From Chaetoderma sp. LZ-2023a (lineage: Eukaryota > Mollusca > Caudofoveata > Chaetodermatida > Chaetodermatidae), in the NCBI GenBank assembly GCA_034401795.1, contig CM067373.1:43477142-43541141 (forward strand): DNA of 64,000 bases, written 5' to 3'. A program made the translations under genes and the position numbers. Position 1 is the first letter of the stretch; every line of letters begins with the position of its first letter. Under the pieces are notes generated by a model, which ran no database searches, was not told where the DNA came from, and saw nothing but the letters and a program-made list of their open reading frames with translations. Shown one piece after another: positions 1-12,100 of this stretch.

Positions 1-280
1 GGGTACAGTGAACCCTGTCTTTAAAGGACACCTTAGGGATAATATAAATATGTCCTTTATATATACATGTGTACTTTACGTATGTGGAATGTTAAATATA
101 TGGGTTCCTCGATTTTGGGACTGCTAAAATTGTCTTTCATATAGAGGCGTCCATTACTCTAGGTTTGATATTTGTCAATGTAGCAGCTAAGTATATAATT
201 TTGCCCCCAATAATTAATATAGGGGCCATATACCATTTGCTTTGTCCGTACATACGTCCGTCCGTCCATTCAGGCTTTCA
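1..280. other. Left edge, no gene seen
   Basis: AT-rich non-coding sequence with a short GTCC/TCCG-rich run near 247-270 just before the tandem repeat. No exon, RNA gene or element end could be supported. Confidence 0.5.
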
Positions 281-1000
281 TTTCCGTTTGATAACTCAAG
301 TTCTATTGAAGGGATCCATACCAATCTGGTATGGGAGCTTGTCCTTGGTAGTCTGATGAACCATATCGATTTTGGCTTCAACGGTCAAGTTCATGGTGAC
401 CTAATTAATTATGTAATATTGCGTTTCCAGATGATAACTCGAGTTCTGTTGAAGGGATCGTTACAAATCTTGCATAGGAGCTTGTTCTTGGTGGTTCAAA
501 GAACCCTATCGATTTTGGCGTCAAAGGTCATGGTCATGGTGACCTAATTAAATATGTAATATTGCGTCTCCGGATGATAACCAGAGTTCTATTGAAGGGA
601 TCCTTACCAATCTGGCTTAGGAGCTTGTCGTTGGTTTTCCAAAGAATCCTATCGATTTTGGCATCAAACAGTCAAAAGTCATTATCACTGTGACCAAATT
701 AATTATGTTATATTGCGTTTCCAGATGGTAACTCGAGTTCTATTGATGGGGTGATTACTAATCTGGTGTGAGAGCTTGTCCTTGGTGGTCCAAGGAACCC
801 TATCGATTTTGGGGTCAAGGTCACGGTGACTTAATTAATGAAGTAATATTACGTTTCCGGACGACAACTCGAGTTCTATTGATGGGATCATTACCAATCT
901 GGCATGGGAGCTTTTTCCTTGGTGGTCCGACATGTCCGAAGAGCCCTATCAATTTTGGGGTCAACAGTCTAGGACATGGTGACCAATCTTGGGTGCTAGG
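281..1000. repeat. Imprecise tandem repeat, about 140-150 bp, five units
   Basis: A unit beginning with TTTCCGnnnGATAACTCGAG recurs near 281, 423, 567, 719 and 855. Each unit continues through a conserved GGGATC..ACCAATCTGG block, a CCTATCGATTTTGG block and a GGTCA..GGTGACCTAATTAA block. Period varies from about 137 to 152 bp. Short open frames across it merely follow the repeat. Similar GGTCAAGGTCACGGTGACC-type repeats are common in mollusc genomes (general knowledge, not searched). Confidence 0.8.
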
Positions 1001-1238
1001 TTGTGCTTGGCAGATTGGGGGCCATGCTTTAGCAATCTCTGATTTTCATTCTTGTTATATTATATAATTATATCCTCTGAATGGAAAATTGTTAACAATT
1101 GACAAAAAGTTTGGTATAGTACTATGTTTCCATTGTTTCATCATGCAAGGAAAAGCCTTGCCTATCGTATTACTCTACATGTTCTGAAATGTCATCATGA
1201 ATATTAAATAGCCGTAGAAACTTATTTACATGTACAGG

Positions 1239-2360
1239 TAGGGCTGTGCAGTAATCCGGATTTTGAACCGTCTCCGGATTTTTAAGCATTACAGTTCGAA
1301 AACCGGTGACATAATTTGACAACTGTACAACCGTGTATGTTTAAAAATCCGGTTTTATAATTATTTTTTTACGGATATATCATAATATATAACATTGATT
1401 GTATAAATTTGCTTTAATTTCATCTATTTACGAAATAAAATCTGAAATAAAACCATACCTACACAGTATCGTAACAGGAGAATGTTGCTAGATCGTATTG
1501 CTACATACGTTCGGAAATTATAATCTGCTAGCGTTTTATGAAATTCTATAATACACACTTGAAAGCATATCATAAGCAATCTAGTGTTTCTGATATCTAT
1601 GTCTATTATGAATTTTGAATGCGCATCCGGGACTCTAAACCGGGACGTGATCTAACCTGCCAAAGTAAGTTGAGATCAAATTTGTCTAATCGCTCGGGTG
1701 ATCAAGAGTAATTTCTCATGAATGTTCAGGACGTATGTTGGACGATATAATTAACACTCGACGCAGGTGGATATACATTATTAGCGCCGGAAAACAACTT
1801 TTAGAGCTTACAACTGATACAGTTTTAAACCAAGTCCTTCCAAATCGCGCTTATGATCTATATTAAAATATGTATGAATTCCTTTTTCGCGGAAACTGAA
1901 TGCTAGTAAATAGTATATAATACAGCCGAGTTTGATTACACGTATCCGATTAATTAGATCAATAAATTTGATTTACTACTGTGTACGCAATGTATGTCTC
2001 TACGCGTTATCCTAGAGGGCTGTATAGGAATTGCTAATTGTCTAGGAATCTAATATATGACAGATTGTGCAAGAACTCGAAATGACATATCGCGATGAAT
2101 TTAAAAGCGCAAAATCTAATGTTTTGAAGCAATTTAAGTAATGATTTCACTATATCCTCTAAAATTGCATCGGATACTATACATGTAGCTACAGATTTAA
2201 GTCCACCTCTAAAAACATTCTATTTTCGTGTATTGCGAATATTATTCTTTTTCACGAAAACTGAAAATATTTTCAGCCAATAAACCGGATATCCGGTTAA
2301 AACCAGATTTATGGCCAACACCGTCACTGGTTGTGTTCTTACCAAAACCGCACAGCCCTA
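1239..2360. mobile_element. Non-autonomous hAT-type DNA transposon
   Basis: The ends are perfect inverted repeats TAGGGCTGTGC / GCACAGCCCTA. They are flanked by an exact 8-bp direct repeat TGTACAGG at 1231-1238 and 2361-2368, which is the hAT superfamily signature. Subterminal regions carry repeated CCGGAT/CCGGTT motifs near 1256, 1275, 1303, 1349 and again near 2287-2300, which could be transposase-binding repeats. The 1,122-bp interior is AT-rich with no transposase ORF, so the element must be mobilised in trans. Confidence 0.9.
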
Positions 2361-2497
2361 TGTACAGGTATTTGAGCAATAGGGGGATCCATTTCTAGCC
2401 ATAACCTGCCCGTTTCTAGCTAAACTCGCCCAACACTTTGCTCATGTTGGCATGTTGCGATTGATTGAACCCTAATATCCCAGAATCCCAATATAAG

Positions 2498-2609
2498 CTG
2501 TTGCTTATTTTGAAACTAATTTAACAGTGTACTGTTGCTGCCTACGCTGCTATGGCAGCAACAACAACAGCGCCCAGTCAATTTAGTTTCAAAATATTCA
2601 ACAGACTGT
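2498..2609. repeat. Foldback repeat family R1, hairpin copy
   Basis: An imperfect palindrome. The arm TTTTGAAACTAATTT..GCTGTTGCTGCC is answered by GGCAGCAACA..CCCAGTCAATTTAGTTTCAAAA. The same hairpin recurs at least eight times in the window outside the DIRS elements, so it is a dispersed MITE-like or foldback family. Confidence 0.75.
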
Positions 2610-2724
2610 TTATTAAATAGTAGATCCATCAAAGACGTTTGAATTCATACAAATAACGGCCCATTCCACCTTGATGACGGAGTCTGTCAATTACTATTAT
2701 GATATCCATTAGATTCATCCACTG

Positions 2725-3000
2725 GTTGAGGCGTAGTGGCTGAGTGGTTAGGAGTGAGTGCTGGTAACTCAGAGGTTGACAGTTCTCCCAGCCGGGCCAG
2801 CATGTTGTATCTATGGGCAAGGCGCTTCACTCTGCATTGCTCCAGTCCACCTAGCTGTAAATAGGTACCTGCGAGGTGTAGGTAATGTGAATGCATAGGT
2901 TACAGTGCAACCGAGCTCAAAGCTCCCTAAGGGAGAACAAGCCCAATGACCAGTGGTAAGAGATGTAAAGTCGCTGAGCACTTCGGTGAAAGCTAGACTG
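2725..3000 (+). mobile_element. tRNA-derived SINE
   Basis: A perfect pol III A box TGGCTGAGTGG at 2737-2747 is followed about 27 bp later by a B-box-like GGTTGACAGTTC (2774-2785). The tRNA-like head runs into a body with GGGCAAGGCGCTTCAC, a CTGTAAATAGGTACC block and a TGTAAAGTCGCTGAGCAC block, reminiscent of the CORE/MIR type of SINE body. The A box is canonical and the B box degenerate. A functional tRNA is excluded because no cloverleaf closes. SINE assignment is fairly safe; the body family is inference. Confidence 0.7.
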
Positions 3001-3056
3001 TAAAATGTAAACGTACTTATGGTGTGCTTTTATGTAATTGCTATTTGATTTCTTAG

Positions 3057-3145
3057 ACAGATCCTGGAAGTCAATACACTGCCTGGTCATCAATGGGTGC
3101 AATCATTAAGAAAGGTTATATCATCAAGGAAGGAAATCCCGCCAA
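3057..3145 (+). CDS. MUS81: MUS81 exon (winged helix, part 1)
   Basis: The acceptor is TTTCTTAG at 3056 (a second AG at 3060 is possible) and the donor AA|GTAGGT at 3146. It encodes a stretch ending KKGYIIKEGNPAK that corresponds in position to the helix-turn before the YSLT motif of the MUS81 winged helix. It ends in phase 2, and the next exon supplies the last base of the lysine codon. Confidence 0.82.
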
Positions 3146-6100
3146 GTAGGTAGATTAATAACAAATCGTAACTCTCAAATTTGTTGAAGAAAATTTCAAA
3201 GAAAATTCTCATTGAAAATGGCCATTTCTAATCAAGAGAATACTATTTCTGAAAGTTTATCACTGGAATAACAGGCTCAATTATCATGCCAGTCATTTCA
3301 GTGATACATTTTTTTTTAATAGTCTTTTGGTCTGCAAATGCACATTTCTCAGGAACACTGGATATGCAGTGTTTATATACGGGTATAGATTTTTTGTTTT
3401 CTACTCTATGGGCGAGGTAACAAATTGATTATGCTGTAAAAAAATATTCAGTTGAATAATTTGAAACTCATTAATTTGCCTTAGCTTGAAGCTGGAAATG
3501 TGACATGAAACATGTCAGTAGCATAACCTGGGATTTTTACAATTTATTGCCATGTAGATCTCTGACAGCTAACGCAAGCATATAGAGAAGGAGGCCATAT
3601 GAAGTTGCCTCAAATCAATGAGTTCCTCAGTCTATGTGTTGCAATTCACACAGAAGTTTTGGAAAATGTACCACTAGAATGACTTGACTGGCTAGGAGTC
3701 AAGTTAGATAGCCATATTAGTCTGTATCAAAAGCCGAATTCAAAGGTTGTACCTGACGTCAATTATCAAATACATCACTTGTTAGCTGGCATGTAGCTGT
3801 GCCACAAAAATCAAGTCTGTCATGAATAAGTACTAATTATATGTCTGAATTTATAATTTTGTAAGCATTCTATTTAATACTTTGGAACAAATTAGACTTG
3901 GAGCTGTTGCAACAGCTCCAAGTCAACTAAGTTTCAAAATATTAAACAGATTACCCGTATAGTTATCTTGGAATTTAGATTTTGGGAGTTCAGGTTTTAA
4001 AGTTCCGAAGCGATTCCCACATGAATAAAATGTGGGCAGGGCTTAGCTGGAAATGTGGGAGGGGTGGGCCACTGTCTTCAGAGGAATTACCTCCCCTTCC
4101 ACAGAGAGCAACAGTTGACAGAAAATCTGGTCTACAGACCAGGGAGAGGATATAGCTAGCAATGGATCACTCTATGGTTTTGTGATTCATAAGGATGTTA
4201 GACTTAACCCTTTAACTCTTAAATTTGTTCGAGAAAATTGCAATTTTCTCAAAGAAAATGTCCATTTGCAGACCAAGAGAGACTGTTTTTGAAGATTTAT
4301 CACTGGAATGACTGGCTCAGTTATCGAGCCAGTCATTCCAGTGGTAAATTTTCAAAAAGTCTTCTCTTGGTCTGCAAATGGAGATTTCTCAGGACCACTG
4401 CAGAAGCCAGTTTTTTGCCGATTTGAGGGATAAATGGTTAAGACACAATCCACCATGCAATTTATTTTAAATATACATTTTCAGATATAGTATAACTACT
4501 GTCGGATGTGAGTTGGCGCACAAACTGGAGACAGTAACGGTGGATCAAACCAATAATTTCTCTCCAACTGCGCACATCTCGGTGCATGATCTCACCATTA
4601 GTCCCTTTTCCACGACGTCTTCACCATCGGATCCATTCTCACCACTGTCACCGGCATTCGCATCACCGGTGTCATCCCGTGATGTTCCTTCTCCTGCTCT
4701 TCCAGATTTGAGACAGACTGGAGTGGCAACAACAAGGTAATGTTAGCTTTACAAAGGTCGTTCTAACGACATGCCTCATGCTTTCATTACTCATCATACC
4801 TAAAAATCTTTCCTCGTATTAGTAATTGTTTACATTCTGGACAACGGAGGAGCAAGGGTTCATGATCACTGATTGCTCTATTAATTAAAATAAAAATTCA
4901 TTTTCGATGAAAAGTTAACAAAACACCTATAGTTCATTTACAAACTATTGATTATATATGTTTGATTTAACTAAGAGTTATCATATTGTCATAGACCTTT
5001 CTTGCTCTTCAGGCCTGGATTGCACTATTGGTATGTGACAGAGTCCGGGGAGACAGCTTTGAACAAGGACAGAGCTGCTGTCACAGTAGATGGTATGATT
5101 TCTCTTATACTGCTTGCTTACTATGAAATGTTGTTATTTTATTATGTAAAACAATGGAGGGATGTGATGTATCACTCAAATATCTGAATTCAGAATCAAA
5201 TATGCCACATGTTATCTGAAGTCAAAATGCTAAAGCTCTGTGCCTCTGTCACAAAAGTCAAAAGGTCTGTCAATAAGGTGTATGAATTATATTTCTACTT
5301 CGAATAATACTTACCAGATGTACTATTATGATAATGTCTATTATCTAGTCTAGCTCAAAATAAACAATTAAAAACTCCGCACTCTCCTGGTCCTGCCCAT
5401 ACTGTGTCCGGGAATTACCATAGCCGCAGGTACCGAGTCAAATCCCAATCACAGTCAGATTCGTCTATTTTGCGCTTTTACAAAGTCGCATGTTTAGAGT
5501 GCTCAAATATTTAATAATTCAAGCGGTTTTAGCGTTGTTGTTGGAAAACCATCGTTGGCTTCATGGAGGAACTAGGAAAATCATCACAGGAGCAGGTTGT
5601 ATCAATCTAGAATTTATACATTCGTGCCATAATGACTGTTTGAAATTTCCTTAAATTGGCACATTGTTTTAAAATGATAGCCATTGTTGGAGTCGCTTCT
5701 TTTCACTTCAAGAGTATACTTACCTCCCTAATACTTTTGATATTGCTAAATATTGGCTTTCACTCAATAAACACTCAGATTTAAAACAGTTAGGTGCCCC
5801 TACTGGGCAGGGAGTCAGAGCGTAGTCTGGCGGATGCCAGCCCCACCACCGCGCATGCGCAGACTAGCACTTCCTCTTTGCTAGATTATTGGCAAAGAGA
5901 ACACACATGTCTTTTTGAATCATAAGCTTTTCTTACTCTTAAACTGTTAATTTGTGTATATTTTGGAGTGATAGTATCTGATTTGGATGGCAGGAGGGTA
6001 CACTTCGCCACAGGAGGACTTAGGACCTTTAAATCAGGTGACTTCTAGTAAAATTAGCGAGTTTTCTTCCCGGTGTATTGTGTTTCCGGGACTCGCGTTT

Positions 6101-9100
6101 ACCGTGATAAGCGCCTTGGTTAGTTGGTTTATGTCAACTCGGTGCTTCCTAGGGCTAATTTCTCTTTCTGTTTATGTCCACAGGTCTGTATGACGCTAGG
6201 TGGTGACATCACAGCATCAGAGAGTTAGTTTTCTCTCCACCATGGTTCCATTTCCTACTAACACTGTTAGGTTATCTAACCAAATGAAAAATTATGTCCA
6301 GTGAGTTGGAGGCTTAGTATAAAGGTCTTCTCACTTTGCCCTCTTGATCCAATTCCTTCCCCATGAGGTGGAGAGAGTTAAGAGGCGTGCAGATGGTGGA
6401 GTTCTCCGGTTCGTCACGTTGGATGGTTTGTCTATACAAAGTGTCAGGTATCTAGTTATTGATAATGTGGTGATGTTAATTATTGTAAACAAACAAAGGG
6501 AGATAATTAACATTTTTGCCAGAAAAGAGTTATCTATATGTATCTGATGGTTGTGTAGTCGACTTATCCATTCAGCATACAATTCGTCCTTGCACTTGGA
6601 TGTTTTGTTGGGATCGAATTTTCCCTGTCACGGGATTAATGACGTCATAATCAGCCTGGCTATGTTTTTATCAGCAATTCAAGCGCTATGCTGGTTTCTG
6701 ATGTATATTGATCTTTATGATCGTTTTCCTTCTCTTTGAGTTGGATTGAGTTTCTAAGCTTAACTAGTTGCTCATACTCCTTGTCCTTTGCCCTGTTTCA
6801 GGGACTGGGTTGCGCGTCCTGTGGACGTTTTCTTCATGAAAAGTTCTGGCCTCATCTGTGCTATCAATGTAGCCCTTGTGGTCCCTTGGTTAATTGTGAC
6901 ATATGTAAGCACTGGGGGGGCGAGTTAATGTTCGAATTCTTGTGCTGCTTACAGGCGACGGACAAGGTGGTAGAGGAGGAGAAGAAGAAGAAGCGGAAAC
7001 GAGAGGTTGTAAGTAGGAAGGGTAAGGGGAAGGTCTCGTCCGCGGTGGATATGGAGGCCTTCCGGACCGAGATGTTGGGAGAGATGAAGAGGACAATAAA
7101 GGATTTGGTTCCAGGGTTGCTTCGTGGCATGCTTCCTGGACCAAATCCTTTACTGTCCTCATCATCGGCTTCGGAGCAGGTAATCCCCGCCTCTGGATCG
7201 GTTTTCCTTAGACCGCTTCCGTTGTTCGACGATTCAGAGGTGGCCCCATTAGAGGGGGCGTTCCACGACCCTGGCAGCAGGCTTATTGCCGCGCCGATAG
7301 GGGACCGTGGACGGTTGTCGCTGGAACCCGCGGGCTGCTTATCAGTCCAGGGGTATCCGCACGCCGCGGTGGCCAGTACCTCCTATGGCACCGTTCCTGG
7401 TCAGCCCGGGTTAGCTCTCTTTGCTGACCCGGGGTCTAATCTTTCTGACCAGGGTGATGAGGATTACCTGCTAGGGTCGCCGTCTGACGACGTGGACATG
7501 GATGAAGACGTTTGTGCACCCCTCGCGGGGAATACAGGCGGCTTATTCCACGGTTTTACTCACCCTGGAGTAAAGTCCGCGGCTCAGGTGGTGGCCCAGG
7601 GCGCTGCTGATGGCCAGCGGTACCGCATACCTCGGCTTGCCGAGGATGTTGCTGGTGCTGGCCGGGCCCGTGGTGGGGCTATATATACCCCGCGCTCTGC
7701 CACGGTGCCTGCTCCTGGTCAAACCAGTGATATTCTCATGCCGGGGCTGTCAGGCCCGCATGTTTTCCCTGGCTTGCCAGGTGTATCAGCGTACCCGCCG
7801 TCAAGCTCTACTGCTTGCGCTCAGGAGGAAGACGAAGGCCCCCGTCTTGTAGAGCGCTCGCAGTTAGCCACGGAAGAGGATTGGTATGACGCTTGCCAGT
7901 GGTTGGTGAGCGTTAGGCCTGATCTGCCCGTGGAGCAGTCGACTAGCCAGCGTGTTCACACGCCGTGGTTAGCTGGGAAACCGACTGCTAACGCTATGCC
8001 TTCTCTGCCGCTGGCGGAGCATGTCGTTGACATGTTCAAGGCGGCGGAGACGTCCATTAACTCGAGTGGACGTCTCGCGAAGGCCCCTCGCGAGGTGGCC
8101 AGGCGTTGTCGCATCGTGCCCCTGGATTACCAGCGGTACGGTGTGGTACCCAAGCCCAGCGTGGATGACCGCGCGGCTTTGGGTGAGGATGCGCGGCCAG
8201 GCTCCCGTTCTGACACGGGGGTCTTGTGCTCGAACGCGTTGCGTTCGGCGAATACCGCGTTGCGTGATGCGGAGGAGAGTGGGAGGGCTTCGATTGCCGC
8301 TCTGTCCCACGTCTCCCAGCTGTTACAGGGGGTAGTAACGGCATCCGCATCGCGCCAGCCAAGCCCGGTCACGGTCCAGCGAGCCATCCAGGATGGTATT
8401 AACCTGGCGCTGGACTGTATGACTCGGGCGGTGACCAGGAGTGTCCGGGCAAGACGCACGTTTGCCCTGGACAATCTGTGTCCGTCTCAGGACCTGTACA
8501 ATAGGCTACTCCGTACGCCTATGACGGGTCCTGGTCTTTTTGGAGGTGAGGGATGTCGCCACCTCCAGGAGACGGTCACCCTGGTGAATAACCAGAGGGC
8601 GCTGCGCGAGCAGTTTGAAGTGCTGCGTCGTGCTAACGTTCGCGCCGCGGCCCCTGCGTATCGTCCCCTGCAGGCTCGAGGTGCTGCTGGCCAAGTCAGA
8701 GGCCAGCCACCGTCGCAGCGTCGGCCTCGGCCGCGTGCGATTCGGCCAGCAGCGAGGGGGGCGCAGGTTCCTCAGGCGCCGTCAGCCAGGCAGCCGCCCG
8801 CGCACCGAGGTGCGCGCGGGGCGGGGCGGGGCGCGCGAGGATCTGGGCGTGGTTATCGGTCCTGACAGGACGCTTACCGCGGTAAGAACCACTCCGGTGT
8901 GTATGGCAACGGAGACAGTGCCGCTCTTGCATGCCTTGTGTCCACCACGGTCCCTAGGTGGACCGGTGGGAGGCCGGCTAGCCGACCACATGCAAGAGTG
9001 GGAACGGTTGACTCAGGACCGTTTAGTCTTGCGATGGCTTTCCGTCGGGTATCATCCAGAGTGGATGACAGGCCCGCCGTCGCGACTCTCTAGTGCCAGT

Positions 9101-12100
9101 CTGGACTCCCATTCCGAGAGAGCCAGAGCAAAGGTTGTGTATCGAGGAGGAGATCAATTCCCTCGTACAAAAAGGAGCTATTCAGCCGGCACAAAGGTGT
9201 CCGGGCTTCTATTCAACCCTGTTCTTAGTAACAAAACGCACCGGAGGGTGGAGACCGATTCTCAACCTCAAGCCATTGAACAAGTTCATCGAGACGCCCA
9301 GTTTCAAGATGGAAACGGTGCGCTCGGTGTTGGCGGGGTTGGAGAGGGGGATGTGGACGGCGTCGATAGATTTGAAGGACGCTTATTTCCACATCCCCAT
9401 CCACGGGAGTTTCTGTCGCTTCCTGAGATTTGCATTCCAGGGCAGACAGTGGGAATTCAGGGTGTTACCCTTCGGAATTTCCACGGCTCCTCGGGTTTTC
9501 ACCCGTGTGGTTCTTGCGATCACAGCATACCTCCGCAGGAGAAGCATAGCAGTCCACACGTACATAGACGACTGGCTGTTGAAAGCGCACACCCGGGAAA
9601 GTTTGTCGGCCAATCTGGAGATTGTTTTGAAAACTCTCACAGACTTAGGCTGGATGATCAATTTCCCAAAATCAGAGCTGACTCCATCCCAGAAGTTTGT
9701 TTACCTGGGGATGTTCTTCGATCTAGAGACAGGATATGTGTATCCTACTCAGGAGAGAGTTCAGAAACTCATCTCGTTAATTCAGTCAGTGTGCGACAAT
9801 CGTCATGTCCTGGCACGGGTTTACTTGAGAATGCTGGGGTTGATGGTTTCATTGGAACCAGTCATTCCTCAGGCCGCCTTACGCAGGCGGCCGATCCAGT
9901 TATTTCTCATGACACAATGGACCCAGAGTACAGGTTCGCTGGACTCGAATGTGTCAGTGTTGGCGCCTCTCATTCACCACCTGCAATGGTGGTTGAATAC
10001 AGAGAATCTCTTGCCGGGGGTTTTGCTAACCCCTCCCCACCCTCAGGTGACTGTGTATACAGATGCATCGATGGAGGGCTGGGGAGCTTGCCTGGAAGAG
10101 TACACGATATCAGGGCTTTGGAATCTGGTACAGTCAAAGGAACATATAAATCTACTGGAGCTAAGAGCAGTAGTCCTGGCCCTGGAACATTTCTTACAGA
10201 AAGTTCAGGGCAAGATTGTTCTTATTCGTTCAGACAACTCAACAGTTGTGACTTACATAAACCGCCAGGGCGGAACGAAGTCGCCCAGTCTCTGTATGAT
10301 GACATGGAAACTGCTTTGTTGGTGTCTGGATCACCAGATTACCTTGAAAGCAGTTCATATTCCGGGAAGGTTAAACCTGCTAGCAGACTCATTGAGCCGA
10401 AGGATGAGTGTTTTACCCACGGAATGGCAACTAAATCAATGTGTGGCGGATCGTCTGTTCGACCATTGGGGGAAACCCAACATCGATTTGTTCGCAACGA
10501 AGAAGAATGCGAAGATGACGACGTACGTCTCTCCGATTCCGGATCCAAGCGCTTTCGCAACAGATGCGTTAGCTATCAGCTGGAGGAGAATGTATGCATA
10601 CGCATTCCCTCCAGCAATCCTGATTCCAAAAATTCTTCAGAAAATCAGACAAGAGGAATGCCAAGTGCTTCTGATCGCCCCGGATTGGCCAAGCCGATCA
10701 TGGTATACGGATCTGCTGGACCTTCTGGTCTGCAATCCGGTTCCTCTGCCTCTGATGGACGATATTATCTTCCAGGGCAAGGCCCTTCACAACAATCCGT
10801 CAATGTTCAGATTGACTGCGTGGATGTTGTCAAGGAATCTAGAATTAAGGAGGGCTTTTCTGAGCAAGCAGCCATGTTTATGGCCAAAGCCAGGAGGGGG
10901 TCAACCTCCAGAGCATATAATTATAAAATCAACAGATTTGCAGAATGGTGCTCAAAAAGATGTATTGATCCAATGGATTCATCTATTCAAGTAGTAGCTG
11001 ATTTCCTCTGTCACCTCTATGATGCCTATAGCCTCAAGCCTAACTCTATTGCTGGTTATAAGTCAGCATTAATGTCTGTTATTCCTTGCTTGGCTAAGAG
11101 GGGAAGTGATGAAGTAAATACATTAAATGTATTAATTAAAGGCATGGGCAATCTAAGACCAAGGAATCCACCTGTGATTCCGTCTTGGAGTTTATCGCTA
11201 GTGCTTCAAGTACTAGGTGATAAGCCTTTTGAACCACTTAGTTCCATTTCTATGAAACTATTAACACTGAAGACTGTGTTTTTAATTGCTGCGGCCTCGG
11301 CTAGGCGTAGGAGTGAAATTCATGCCTTATCAGCCGAGGATGACCGTTTTGTGGTTTCAGGGGAAGGCCTTAAGCTGCTACCTAGGATTAATTTCTTGGC
11401 TAAAAATCAGTCGTTGAAATATCCAGGTCAACCTATTATTTTGCCTGCTTTAACTAGATATGATCCTAATTCTAAAGCATGGTGTCCCGTCCGGGCGCTG
11501 CGCCGGTACAAACAACGTACGGCGGAGTGGCGCACCGACCAGTCAGCGTTATGGTTGTCATATATTGAACCCCATGGCAGGGCTTCTAAGGACACCATTT
11601 CCAGGTGGATTGTGGAATGCATTCAGTTTTGCCATAAATCCGCCACCGGGAAGCAGGTTGACGTGGCCAAGGCTCACAGTGTCCGCGGCGTAGTGACATC
11701 CACGGCCCTATTTAATGGGGTCCCTGTGGATGATATTATGTCGGTGGCTCAGTGGCACTGTGAGTCAAGTTTTACAGACCATTATCTCCGTGACACCTCT
11801 AATCCTCTCGCCTTGTCGGTTTTGAAAAAATAACTCGGTTTATATTTTTTGAGGAGGTTTTTTCCTCATTACTTATATATTTCACAATTAATTTATGGAA
11901 ACACCCACTTTTTTGGGCCTGCATCAGTCTTTACCTATGGGAAGATGATGTCAGCAGCCGTTTTCAACAAGGTCAGTCTTGTTCATGTGTTGTCCGTTGT
12001 TGATTGTATTGTCACGATTACCCGTTATTAATATGGTGATGGTTTGTGTATTTGTGTGGTTCATTGTTGAGAGTTACGAAAATGGAGTTTTTTCGTCTCT

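Noticed and set aside
242..1067. Short + strand ORFs of 63-101 codons
   Set aside because: They arise from the repeating 140-150 bp unit and change frame between units.
2737..2790. A genuine tRNA gene
   Set aside because: The A box is perfect but the B box is degenerate and no acceptor stem or anticodon arm closes; the SINE body follows instead.
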